Shown piece by piece: positions 49,511 to 57,807 of a DNA stretch of 64,000 nt. The DNA comes from an uncultured Candidatus Saccharibacteria bacterium (GTDB lineage Bacteria; Patescibacteriota; Saccharimonadia; Saccharimonadales; Saccharimonadaceae). The stretch lies in the NCBI GenBank assembly GCA_947166125.1, contig CAMVCW010000001.1, forward strand, positions 1 through 64,000, in the 5' to 3' direction. The translations under genes and the position numbers were made by a program. Numbering within the stretch: position 1 is the first letter of the stretch; each line of letters begins with the position of its first letter. Below the pieces are notes generated by a model that was given only the letters and a program-made list of their open reading frames with translations, made no database searches and had not been told where the DNA came from.

Positions 49511-52500
49511 TTAATTTCCTATAATTTCTTTCAGTGATTTATTTCCAAGATGACCCTCGTTCGGTGTAAAATGATTGCCAGGGTAGGCTAGAATGCCTAC
49601 GCCTTCGGAAAAATACGATGGTGATTTAGTTAATACCCGAGCATCCCACTGGCAATATGCTGCTTCTATAGTAAGGATGTTGCCGTCGTCCGTCTTGCCG
49701 ACAACTACGCCAGTGTGGGACCATGCACTACTGCCTGCGCCCCCGAAAATGCTATATGGTGTCGGGTCATTCCCTGTCTCCCAACCAACGCCCGGTAAAC
49801 CGGTGTCGGCAATGTAGGAGCCGTCGCCTATTATGCCCGATGTGACTCCTTTCTCAGATGCATCCGTGAAGGCCGACACAAACCAATAGCTAAATGAGAC
49901 GCAGTTGACCTTTGCACAGCTTGACGGAATTATTCCATCAATAAAGTTCGAAGCGGTCGCTTCATTATTGTAATAATCGGCAACCTTTTGGGCTTGCTCC
50001 TCTGTCAATCCGTCCATATTAACAGTAGTATTTGAACTAGTATTACATAGTCCACTATTGCTGCAGCCATTCTTGCCACCACTGCCCCCCTTGATAGCAG
50101 TAAAGATGCCCCATATTAGCGCATGCGCCATGTCATCGAGAGAGGCTTTTTGATGAACTTCGCCCATGCCCGAGTTTGCCTGTGTAACCATGTCGTTTTC
50201 ATCTATATCGAATAACCCAATAACATGGCCATTTGTACATCCGCCTGATGCATAGATGAAACCCGGATAGCATCCTGCGCCAGTAAAGTGAATCATATAA
50301 CCCTTTTTAAGGTAATCGCGCATCTTGGTCTTTGCATCTTCAGCACCTGACGTAGATACAACTTCTACGTCGAAACCATAATGTTCACCCACTATAGGGT
50401 CGAGTGTGGCTATGCTTACCGAATCGTAATATTGATTGCCTAGAAGTTTAGCAATGTCGTCTGGAAAAATATCTTGCCCAGTAGCCACAGTAGCCAGCAT
50501 CGCCATAGATGCCGCACCACAACCACTTCCGCAAATATTGTCAGTGCTGTATGGATAATTTGACCATCTTGGATCACCACACTGGTCATATTGTGGGTAC
50601 TCGCCATCATATGTAGTGCAACCATTGCCAGCGGCAGACAATAAAGCATTAGATATAGTTTCTATCCATTTTCCATATCCTTTAGTATTAGGGTGAGTAG
50701 AATTGTCTGTATAGGCACCGGTGCTATGGTCATCAAAATATTCATCTAGATGATCTTTAGCGGCATCGTACCAATCTGCCAAAATTACATTATCGTATTT
50801 TTCAACAGCCTCCTGCATAGCTTCATGATAAGCGTCATAAATACTTCGAGTAGAATCATTATTGGTAATTGGAGATACTAAAATAATTTTCGTATTACTA
50901 TTATATTTTTTAACTGTGACAACTAAATCATCAATATTCTTTGTCATGCCTTCTTTTGATGTCGCATCAGTATTAGTGCCAAGAGCAAAGACAAGATAAT
51001 CTCGTAGGTCGTCTTTTATTTCGTTTCCAATAATGTTTAGACCGCTAGCACCCCACCTATTGCTATCGTTTGCGAACATTCTACCAGATTGTCCGTTGTA
51101 ATAAATACCAGGATATTTCGCTTCAACTGCGGCTTTATTGGCTGAATTCTCGGAATAAGAATCTCCAATCCAGGTTATACTATTGCCAGACACCGTTCCG
51201 GATGAAGTGCTTGAACCAGACGTGTTGGAGGAATCGTTTGAGTTGCCAGAATTGGATGAAGATGAATTTGACCCGCATTGTGCAGACATATCTTCTACCC
51301 AAGATTCTGCCATTTCCAACCCCCAGCATTCCCCAAAGTCTGCACTAGGCGAATAAACACTGCAAACTCCTGTACCACCTTGCTTGGAGTAATCTACGTC
51401 GTCGCGGCATTTACTACCATCCCATACGCAAACAATTTTACCGGCACCCACATTGCTACCACCAGTAGCGTTGCCAACCGCGTATTTAATATTATTGCTG
51501 CCATTCAAAGCCTGATTAATCCAATCTTGCTCTGTATCGTTTATTGTGTGGTCGCCCCTACAACTTATGCCACCTCTAAAGGCCGGGCACTGGCTATCAA
51601 GCCAGGAATTGAGGTTGCCATCATTGTAAGCTAGGGCTTGATTCATGTAACCCTCAACACCAGCGATGGAATAGTTCTCTTGAGATACGGTATACATAAA
51701 ATCTTCGCGGTCTTCTTGGGATGCCTTGGTCCACATGGCGGTTCTAAGTTCTTTTAGTTTAGCGCAAGATCCACTAGCTTCGTCTGAACAAGTGAAGTCC
51801 TTGTACTCATCATAGTATTTTTGAGCTGCCGCCGCACGTGGAGCTAGTTCGGAATCGCTCGCACACACCGAACATCCACAGTCTTTGCAGACCTCAATAT
51901 CCCTTGCCCAATATATGGCAGCTTCTTCTAAATTTGTAAGGCCAACGAAAGTATCGTAAATGCCTTGCCCCTTATATTTAGGTATCCATTCATTCACAAA
52001 ATAATTGACCTCTATGTCAATCAGGCGATCAACTGCATCCTGACCAATTTTTTCGGCAAGTTCGTCTCCGGTCGCATAGCAGGTATTCGAGGGGTCCTTA
52101 AAATATTGAATTAGGTCTGGGGCCTTATCGTTGACATAGTGGAGATAATCGCTTAGCCCGGACGTAAGGCCAAAGCTACCTACACCGTATTTACCGTCAT
52201 ATGCTCCATTGTATAAATCATCCCAGCTTACCAAAAAACTGCAGGTGCTGAGAGAGACCACTTTTCCGTACTCCCATTTGACCGGTTGAAAGCTCCCCTC
52301 TCGAGCAATACTGCCGAATGCAGCAGCCGCATGTAGTGGATCCAGGGTCTGCCTTAGAATTGACCAGATTTTTTCTTCAGAAGTATTACCGCAAATACCA
52401 GTAGAATTACCACTAAGGCATTCACTTGGGTCGTAAAATAAAATATTATTTTGAGCAAATTCCTCAAATTGCCCCGCGGGAAGTCCATTACTGGAGCCGG

Positions 52501-52633
52501 CCGCATAAGTAAAACCTATACAGAGAAATGGTATATAAAATATAGCTAGCACTAAAGAGAGGATTAGGTAAAATTCGGGCTTATGAAAAAGCGATATCTT
52601 TTTTTTAATAGAAAACTTTATACTCAATTTCAA
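49511..52633 (-). CDS. Giant multidomain cell-wall hydrolase
   Basis: 1,040 aa. A membrane helix at residues 21-45 is followed by: a phage-tail-lysozyme-like domain (about 85-245, HAAAAFGSIAREGSFQP); a Cys-rich region; a Ser/Asn linker (453-482); an SGNH hydrolase (IGDSYS with Ser492, GTNTD, DNSTH with Asp643 and His647); a C39-like cysteine peptidase (CGSGCGAASM near 701-710, His803 in NGHVIG); and a CHAP/NlpC-like domain (Cys911 in NCVSFSYWF, His973 in WSHTGVVVG). Four enzyme types aimed at peptidoglycan or its cross-bridges suggest host-wall attack or remodelling around a secretion system. It overlaps the PEGA gene by 29 nt. Confidence 0.82.
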   Translation of the reverse strand: MKLSIKFSIKKKISLFHKPEFYLILSLVLAIFYIPFLCIGFTYAAGSSNGLPAGQFEEFAQNNILFYDPSECLSGNSTGICGNTSEEKIWSILRQTLDPLHAAAAFGSIAREGSFQPVKWEYGKVVSLSTCSFLVSWDDLYNGAYDGKYGVGSFGLTSGLSDYLHYVNDKAPDLIQYFKDPSNTCYATGDELAEKIGQDAVDRLIDIEVNYFVNEWIPKYKGQGIYDTFVGLTNLEEAAIYWARDIEVCKDCGCSVCASDSELAPRAAAAQKYYDEYKDFTCSDEASGSCAKLKELRTAMWTKASQEDREDFMYTVSQENYSIAGVEGYMNQALAYNDGNLNSWLDSQCPAFRGGISCRGDHTINDTEQDWINQALNGSNNIKYAVGNATGGSNVGAGKIVCVWDGSKCRDDVDYSKQGGTGVCSVYSPSADFGECWGLEMAESWVEDMSAQCGSNSSSSNSGNSNDSSNTSGSSTSSGTVSGNSITWIGDSYSENSANKAAVEAKYPGIYYNGQSGRMFANDSNRWGASGLNIIGNEIKDDLRDYLVFALGTNTDATSKEGMTKNIDDLVVTVKKYNSNTKIILVSPITNNDSTRSIYDAYHEAMQEAVEKYDNVILADWYDAAKDHLDEYFDDHSTGAYTDNSTHPNTKGYGKWIETISNALLSAAGNGCTTYDGEYPQYDQCGDPRWSNYPYSTDNICGSGCGAASMAMLATVATGQDIFPDDIAKLLGNQYYDSVSIATLDPIVGEHYGFDVEVVSTSGAEDAKTKMRDYLKKGYMIHFTGAGCYPGFIYASGGCTNGHVIGLFDIDENDMVTQANSGMGEVHQKASLDDMAHALIWGIFTAIKGGSGGKNGCSNSGLCNTSSNTTVNMDGLTEEQAQKVADYYNNEATASNFIDGIIPSSCAKVNCVSFSYWFVSAFTDASEKGVTSGIIGDGSYIADTGLPGVGWETGNDPTPYSIFGGAGSSAWSHTGVVVGKTDDGNILTIEAAYCQWDARVLTKSPSYFSEGVGILAYPGNHFTPNEGHLGNKSLKEIIGN

Positions 52634-53297
52634 AATCCTCTAAGTTAAAACCCTTACCCTGCAGCAAAGAGTCGGCGAGCGTTCTATCGCTTTCGCTGTT
52701 CATCAATGCTTTAATGCATAATGTAACATCACATTTGTCACTCTTATTTACGGAAATATATTTCACCAACTCATTGTTATCGTCATACTCCGAATAAGTG
52801 GCCGGGAGTTGGGTAGAATAAAGATTATAATTTCTTCGGAAATCAGCAATAAACTCTTCGGCTGAAGTATCGTGGTCGGTGGTCTGATTATCGCTGGCGG
52901 CAGCAATTCTTTCGAGCGCTAAATAGGAGCTGTAATTATCTTTAAGCCTATAAAAATCAAAGTTATCACTCCCGGAAAGAAAGGTTGTAATTGCGGCATT
53001 GCTGTTATCTTGAAGCTCGACCGTAAAAGTTTTAGAGTTGAGCCCGTCGTGAGAGATAACTACTTCGTATGTGCCTGGGTGAAATTGATACGAACCATTA
53101 TGATAGCTACTATTGCCATTGACTGTGATTGTAGCGTCAATAGGGGCTATTGTAAAATTGATAATGGAATTTTTGGTCAAATTATATATAATTATCGCAA
53201 TAATCCCAATAATAGCCAAAATATCGACAATCAAAATAAGGCGTACCCACTTATTGCGGAAAAAACTACCAATTGGCGACACACTCCCATCCTGCAT
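52605..53297 (-). CDS. PEGA-like membrane protein
   Basis: 230 aa. Transmembrane helix at about residues 18-42 (VRLILIVDILAIIGIIAIII), then a PEGA-like beta domain (APIDATITVNGNSSYHNGSY, FHPGTYEVVISHDGLN) that often binds surface polymers, then a C-terminal region with two cysteines (CDVTLC). TATAAT ends 6 nt before the ATG, leaderless. First gene of the surface module. Confidence 0.75.
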   Translation of the reverse strand: MQDGSVSPIGSFFRNKWVRLILIVDILAIIGIIAIIIYNLTKNSIINFTIAPIDATITVNGNSSYHNGSYQFHPGTYEVVISHDGLNSKTFTVELQDNSNAAITTFLSGSDNFDFYRLKDNYSSYLALERIAAASDNQTTDHDTSAEEFIADFRRNYNLYSTQLPATYSEYDDNNELVKYISVNKSDKCDVTLCIKALMNSESDRTLADSLLQGKGFNLEDFEIEYKVFY

Positions 53298-53357
53298 ATG
53301 GTTATTATAGCACAGAAAGCATGAGAGCGGAAAGGTCTATTTTTCAAAAGCTAAACG

Positions 53358-53453
53358 TTAGCTAGCTGGTATGGCTACTTCGCAGCCATATAATCTGCGC
53401 ACATTCGGAAAATCGTAAATAAATTTATGATTTTCACTCATTGTGCTAGCTAA
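53358..53453. repeat. Palindromic element downstream of ftsK
   Basis: Outer arms TTAGCTAGC/GCTAGCTAA. Inner pairs GCACA..TGTGC and a hairpin GAAAATCGTAAAT/TTTATGATTTTC, plus a small TGGCT/AGCCA hairpin. It fills most of the gap between the PEGA gene and the end of ftsK, and could stop ftsK transcription. Confidence 0.65.
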
Positions 53454-53484
53454 TCGGTTCACTGCGTGAGTCGTCCAATTTTTG

Positions 53485-55689
53485 CTACAAGTTGCTCAAT
53501 TGGTCAAATTCTTCCATAGAAGAGATGAGAAGGTCGCGAGGCTTGTTGCCATTTTGTGGGCCAATGACGCCAATTTCTTCAAACCAGATGGCGAGGCCAG
53601 AAACAAAGCCGTGGCCTTTACCGAGATAAGTCTGTAACATAGCGGTAGAAAACTTACCCTTGGAAAGTGAGATTTCTACAGCTTTACGAACGATTGGGTC
53701 CTGTGGATCAAAGCGCCGGCCTAGACCGCCCATATCACCAGCACCACCGCCCATGCCCTTGATGGCGACTTGCTGAGCCACGACTTCATCGTTGTATTCT
53801 GGTGGACGTTGCGCGCGCAAGAAATCGGTTACTTTGGCAATATCCTCGTCAGATGCCCAGGCACCCTGGATACGACGAGGTTTGCCCATCATTTCGGTAG
53901 TAAGAAGGAGCATATCGCCCTTGCCGAGCAATTTCTCGGCACCACCTTGGTCTAGCATAATACGAGAGTCCATTTGCGAACCGACAGCAAAAGCGATGCG
54001 GCCCGGAATATTGGCCTTAATAAGACCAGTGATAACCTTAACTTCTGGACGCTGGGTGGCGAGCACTAGATGAATACCGGCGGCACGGCCCTTCTGCGCG
54101 ATGCGGACGATCAGCATTTCAAGGTCCTTCCCTGCCATCATCATGAGGTCGGCCATCTCGTCGATAATTATGACGATATATGGCATTTTACCTTCTTTTT
54201 CTGGATCGTTTGCTTTAGCCATCTTGGCATTGTAATCAGAAATGTTTTTAACCTTTTCTTCAGCCATAAGAGTATAGCGACGCTCCATCTCGCCGACGGC
54301 CCATTTCATGGCGGAGAGAGCTTTGTCTGTTTGCGTGATGATTGGGGTGAGAAGATGCGGAATGTCCTGATACTGAGCCATTTCTACCTGCTTAGGATCT
54401 ACAATAATCAGCTTCATATCGGATGGAGCGTTGCGGTAGAGCAAAGAGCTAATTAAAGTATTAGTCATAACAGATTTACCAGAACCAGTAGTACCCGCAA
54501 TGAGAAGGTGTGGCATCTTGGCGAGGTTGGCCACTACGGCACGGCCGGAGATATCTTTCCCTACTGCAAAGGTGAGTGGATCGCTAGCTTTTTTCCATTC
54601 GTTGGATTCCAACACACCGCGCATACGCACGTCGGCTGAGCGGGCATTAGGGATTTCTACGCCTACACTTCTAGTGCCGGGGATGGGGGCTTCGATACGG
54701 ATTTTGTCCACGGCGAGGTTGAGTGCAAGCTCTTTATCACGAGCTAATATTTTACTCAAGTTGACGCCGGCAGGTGGACGCATAGTATACTGCGTGACAC
54801 GCGGGCCAACATTGGCGCCTTCCATTTCTACTTCGATACCAAATTCGGCGAGGGTAGTTTTGATGATATAGGCGTTCTGTTGGATGTTACCGGCATCGGC
54901 AGGAGATTGCTTCTTTTCTAATAAATCAGTAGAAGGCATTTTCCAATCGGGGTCCGAAACGGCAACCAGGGCGGTGGGCTCTTTAGCGGGCTCGGGTGCA
55001 GGGGCGGGCTTTTTGATGGCGGATTTATGCAAAAGCTTAGAAGTGGCGGGCGCGGAAGCCGGCTCCATAGAGCCAAGGCCAGAGTTGACTTTGATTTCGA
55101 GTTGGCCGGGTTTGCGCTTTTTGGGCTCTTCGTCTTCTGTGGCAGACTTTTTACCGCCGGTTTTGACGAGATTTTTGGTACCCTTGAAGAAAGTTACTGG
55201 AGAAAGTTGCAAGATGAAAGCGGTAGTAATGAGGATTAGGACAATATATATTAATATGACTACGCCTTGATCTAGGACATTGGTCATGAGGGAGTTGAGC
55301 CAACTGCCAACGTGGCCACCGTTTTGCCAGATAGCGGCAACACCCGAGATCCAGAAAATCATTAAGAAGCTGGCGATATAGACAGGGATAGCGACGCGGT
55401 TGTCTTCGGCACGGAAGATTTTGACGGCGAGGTAAACTAAAAGCGCCGGGATAAAGTAAGCGGCAAAACCGATGATGTTTAAAAAGAATTTATGGACTTC
55501 GTTGAGTACCGTGCCGCCGTGGCCAAACCAAGTAATCACGAAAAATAGAGAAAGCGCAATCATCAAAACAGCGGAAGTTTGGCGCCAAAAACCACCAGGA
55601 AGCTCATGCTCTGGCTTAACCTCTTTTACCGACCGAGTGGTGCGGCGTTTTGTGTTTTTGGATGTTTTTTTGCGCTTTTGAGTAGCCAT
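53485..55689 (-). CDS. ftsK: DNA translocase FtsK/SpoIIIE
   Basis: 734 aa from ATG 55689; TATAAT at 55696-55701 ends 6 nt upstream (leaderless) and the longer frame would run into a tRNA remnant. A basic N-terminus is followed by about four membrane helices, a Pro/Ala/Lys linker, and the motor: Walker A GTTGSGKSVMTN, Walker B YIVIIIDEMADLMM, and the RecA-like QRPEVKVITGLIKANIP. The C-terminal winged-helix gamma domain (STAMLQTYLGKGHGFVSGL) reads polar DNA signs. It moves chromosome ends at division and activates Xer recombination (gene at 34291). Confidence 0.95.
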   Translation of the reverse strand: MATQKRKKTSKNTKRRTTRSVKEVKPEHELPGGFWRQTSAVLMIALSLFFVITWFGHGGTVLNEVHKFFLNIIGFAAYFIPALLVYLAVKIFRAEDNRVAIPVYIASFLMIFWISGVAAIWQNGGHVGSWLNSLMTNVLDQGVVILIYIVLILITTAFILQLSPVTFFKGTKNLVKTGGKKSATEDEEPKKRKPGQLEIKVNSGLGSMEPASAPATSKLLHKSAIKKPAPAPEPAKEPTALVAVSDPDWKMPSTDLLEKKQSPADAGNIQQNAYIIKTTLAEFGIEVEMEGANVGPRVTQYTMRPPAGVNLSKILARDKELALNLAVDKIRIEAPIPGTRSVGVEIPNARSADVRMRGVLESNEWKKASDPLTFAVGKDISGRAVVANLAKMPHLLIAGTTGSGKSVMTNTLISSLLYRNAPSDMKLIIVDPKQVEMAQYQDIPHLLTPIITQTDKALSAMKWAVGEMERRYTLMAEEKVKNISDYNAKMAKANDPEKEGKMPYIVIIIDEMADLMMMAGKDLEMLIVRIAQKGRAAGIHLVLATQRPEVKVITGLIKANIPGRIAFAVGSQMDSRIMLDQGGAEKLLGKGDMLLLTTEMMGKPRRIQGAWASDEDIAKVTDFLRAQRPPEYNDEVVAQQVAIKGMGGGAGDMGGLGRRFDPQDPIVRKAVEISLSKGKFSTAMLQTYLGKGHGFVSGLAIWFEEIGVIGPQNGNKPRDLLISSMEEFDQLSNL

Positions 55690-55793
55690 GGTTCCATTAT
55701 AGCACATTTTAAGGAAAAGCACAAGGGGTATGGGGATTATCGGGCGACAAAACGTGATGACCGAACAGCGATAGTAGTAGAAGTATAAAAAAT

Positions 55794-55812
55794 AGACCTG
55801 AAGGTCTTTTTT
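55794..55812. terminator. Bidirectional terminator-like hairpin
   Basis: AGACCT-GA-AGGTCT with T-runs on both strands, downstream of the tRNA-Gln remnant. Confidence 0.65.
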
Positions 55813-55815
55813 ACG

Positions 55816-55888
55816 TGTGGCTAGGCCGGCAGGATGGGGGAATCCTTCGCTACGCTCAGGATGCGAACCTTGGGCTCGTATCCTGCCA
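55816..55888 (-). pseudogene. tRNA-Gln 3' remnant with small palindrome inside
   Basis: 55816-55835 repeats 20 nt of the tRNA-Gln 3' end (55937-55956) exactly. The T-arm is then broken by about 27 nt holding the palindrome ATCCT-TCGCTACGCTC-AGGAT, after which GCGAACCT..GGG resumes the tRNA likeness weakly. The remainder is gone. A separate terminator follows each copy, which fits a decayed tandem duplicate. Confidence 0.75.
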
Positions 55889-55910
55889 GAAATAATCACA
55901 AGAACAAAAC

Positions 55911-55926
55911 AAACCCTTGCGGGTTT
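55911..55926. terminator. Terminator of tRNA-Gln
   Basis: AAACCC-TTGC-GGGTTT; on the minus strand it is followed by GTTTTG. Confidence 0.65.
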
Positions 55927-55938
55927 CTTTTTTTCTTG

Positions 55939-56013
55939 TGGCTAGGCCGGCAGGATTCGAACCTGCGAATGCTGGGACCAAAACCCAGTGCCTTACCACT
56001 TGGCGACGGCCTA
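55939..56013 (-). tRNA. tRNA-Gln (TTG)
   Basis: 75 nt. Acceptor TAGGCCG/CGGCCTA, anticodon stem CTGGG/CCCAG around TTTTGGT (anticodon TTG), T-arm GCAGG-TTCGAAT-CCTGC, encoded CCA. A truncated copy lies about 105 nt downstream. Confidence 0.95.
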
Positions 56014-56116
56014 ATCTTTAGTATTGTATCATAAAGTTGGCGATTGGTAAATATTTGGATTACTGAAAAAATACCACCTATGAGATGGTATTTTTGATCT
56101 TAGATCCAACCAGCCA

Positions 56117-56704
56117 CTAGTTGTTTGATTTTTTTAACCCTTTGATATTGGCTTCGACTGCTTTTTCTATATCTTTAACATTGTTTCGGATGATGATCAT
56201 ATCAACAATATTAACAATTGAGTGCACCATGATGATAACACCGCTGAGGACGACAAGAGAAATTAGTGAAGCAAATGGGTTGAATAGGATGATAATACCG
56301 CAGATTAAATCGATTATCCCAAGCAGTAGCAGCAGACACCAGTTAGAATATTCTTTTTTGACAGTAATGGCAATACTGATGACGTTGATGCTGGATAGTA
56401 TAATCCATATACCTAGCGCAATGGTAAAGATAACCGGCAGTATGCTTGGCATCGAAACAAGAACGACGCCCAATATGATAGATAGTAAACCAGACATTAC
56501 GCCAAAAAATGGAGTATAGATTGTGTGGGTTGAGAAGGCCAAGGCCATTAACACAATGCCGTGGATGATGATATAAATACCAGCTACAAGACCCATGGTT
56601 TGTAGTGATACTCCAGGTGCAACTACCATAATTAAGCCGATAATAAAGGCGGCAATTGATGATAATATTATAGATGTCGCTGTTTTTTTGAAAAGCTCTT
56701 TCAT
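56117..56704 (-). CDS. HdeD/DUF308-family membrane protein
   Basis: 195 aa with six predicted membrane helices in three similar pairs (SIILSSIAAFIIGLIMVVAP, LSIILGVVLVSMPSIL, LGIIDLICGIIILFNPFAS), the DUF308 pattern of HdeD-like proteins linked to acid or membrane stress. AAAGGAGG precedes the ATG by 9 nt. This belongs to the group of SD-led accessory genes. Confidence 0.8.
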   Translation of the reverse strand: MKELFKKTATSIILSSIAAFIIGLIMVVAPGVSLQTMGLVAGIYIIIHGIVLMALAFSTHTIYTPFFGVMSGLLSIILGVVLVSMPSILPVIFTIALGIWIILSSINVISIAITVKKEYSNWCLLLLLGIIDLICGIIILFNPFASLISLVVLSGVIIMVHSIVNIVDMIIIRNNVKDIEKAVEANIKGLKKSNN

Positions 56705-56787
56705 TTATGCTTCCTCCTTTTACCACATTATAACATAATGGATTCTGCTGGCTTTCTATCTTTTATGACGTGTTCAATATAGAGAAA

Positions 56788-56810
56788 GCCCCCGCTCAGT
56801 GAGCGAGGGC
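56788..56810. terminator. Terminator of the gene at 56817
   Basis: GCCCCCGCTC-AGT-GAGCGAGGGC (one wobble) with a short T-run on the minus strand. Confidence 0.8.
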
Positions 56811-56816
56811 AGAGTG

Positions 56817-57233
56817 CTAGCTGCAAGTAATCTTCACCATGCAATCCAAATTGGCTGCGCGGTTTATATTTGTAGCAAAATCGCTAGAGTGCGGGGCAGA
56901 TTCTATGCGGATGCCCGCGACACTACCTTTCATGCTATCCGTAATGGCACGAAAGCCGGAAACAGTTTTATGAAGGTCTCCAGGCGCGTTGCCATTAATC
57001 GCCATGATAGCGTTTTTGCCTTTCCGCAACATATCCTCTACTGCCCAAGAGACATCTCCTTGACACATAATCGGAATCCGCTGACCAATTTTGGCAGCCA
57101 CTTGCCGATATACGCGGTCATGCGCCAGATTATAGCTGTCTCTAACAATAACTATGCATACCGGTTGAGGGAGCGCAACAATAGCTTCCAGCGCTTCGTC
57201 TAAACCTGTTCTCTTTAATACCACACATTCCAT
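56817..57233 (-). CDS. Unknown soluble protein
   Basis: 138 aa from ATG 57233, with AGGAGGTG upstream. Alternating hydrophobic strands and helices (VCIVIVRDSYNLAHD, KIGQRIPIMCQGDVSWAVED, KNAIMAINGNAPGD) suggest a small alpha/beta domain. There is no signal peptide, membrane segment or recognised motif. The codon choice is more G+C-rich than in its neighbours rlmH and tsaD, so it may be acquired. Confidence 0.65.
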   Translation of the reverse strand: MECVVLKRTGLDEALEAIVALPQPVCIVIVRDSYNLAHDRVYRQVAAKIGQRIPIMCQGDVSWAVEDMLRKGKNAIMAINGNAPGDLHKTVSGFRAITDSMKGSVAGIRIESAPHSSDFATNINRAANLDCMVKITCS

Positions 57234-57348
57234 TATTATATGCACCTCCTAATAATCTAATGGTTTCTGCTTACGGTATTAACTTCTAATATACCATAGT
57301 ATTTTATTTTTGTCAATATTTTACTGGGTTCTATGGTATAATATTGGT

Positions 57349-57780
57349 ATGATAAAAATTATTGCCGGCGGGAAGAAAAATGCGGGATGGGTGCTTGAGG
57401 CGTGTGCTGAATATGAGAAACGCCTACGCAAACCTTTTGATGTGGTATGGAATTTTATGCCGGAAGAAAAATTGGAAAAGTATCTAGCCGAATGGCCGTT
57501 TACAGGGCGAGAATATGTGATTTGTTGCGATGAGCGAGGTGAAAATATATCATCACCTGAATTTTCTCGAAGATTAGAAAAAGCATTCACTGATGGGCGA
57601 GAAGTTGTAATTTTGATAGGAGGAGCGTATGGCTTTACTCCAGAGGTGCGGGAAAAGGCGGATTTTATGTGGAGTTTCTCTAAGCTAGTGTATCCGCACG
57701 GAATAGCGCGCGTAGTCTGCACAGAACAGATATATAGAGCATCACAGATTATGAGCGGAGGGCCATATCATCACGAATAA
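57349..57780 (+). CDS. rlmH: 23S rRNA pseudouridine-1915 N3-methyltransferase
   Basis: 143 aa SPOUT enzyme that methylates pseudouridine 1915 in helix 69 of 23S rRNA. The knot motifs VILIGGAYGFTPEVREKAD and the C-terminal YRASQIMSGGPYHHE are diagnostic. The ATG at 57349 is used since TATAAT (57337-57342) ends 6 nt before it. It is followed by tsaD with a separate leaderless promoter. Confidence 0.95.
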   Translation: MIKIIAGGKKNAGWVLEACAEYEKRLRKPFDVVWNFMPEEKLEKYLAEWPFTGREYVICCDERGENISSPEFSRRLEKAFTDGREVVILIGGAYGFTPEVREKADFMWSFSKLVYPHGIARVVCTEQIYRASQIMSGGPYHHE

Positions 57781-57807
57781 TTATTCGTTCTGTGATATAA
57801 TTAAGAT

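Noticed and set aside
55690-55899. Longer N-terminus of FtsK
   Set aside because: It would start inside the tRNA-Gln remnant and upstream of the TATAAT box; the ATG at 55689 fits promoter and family.
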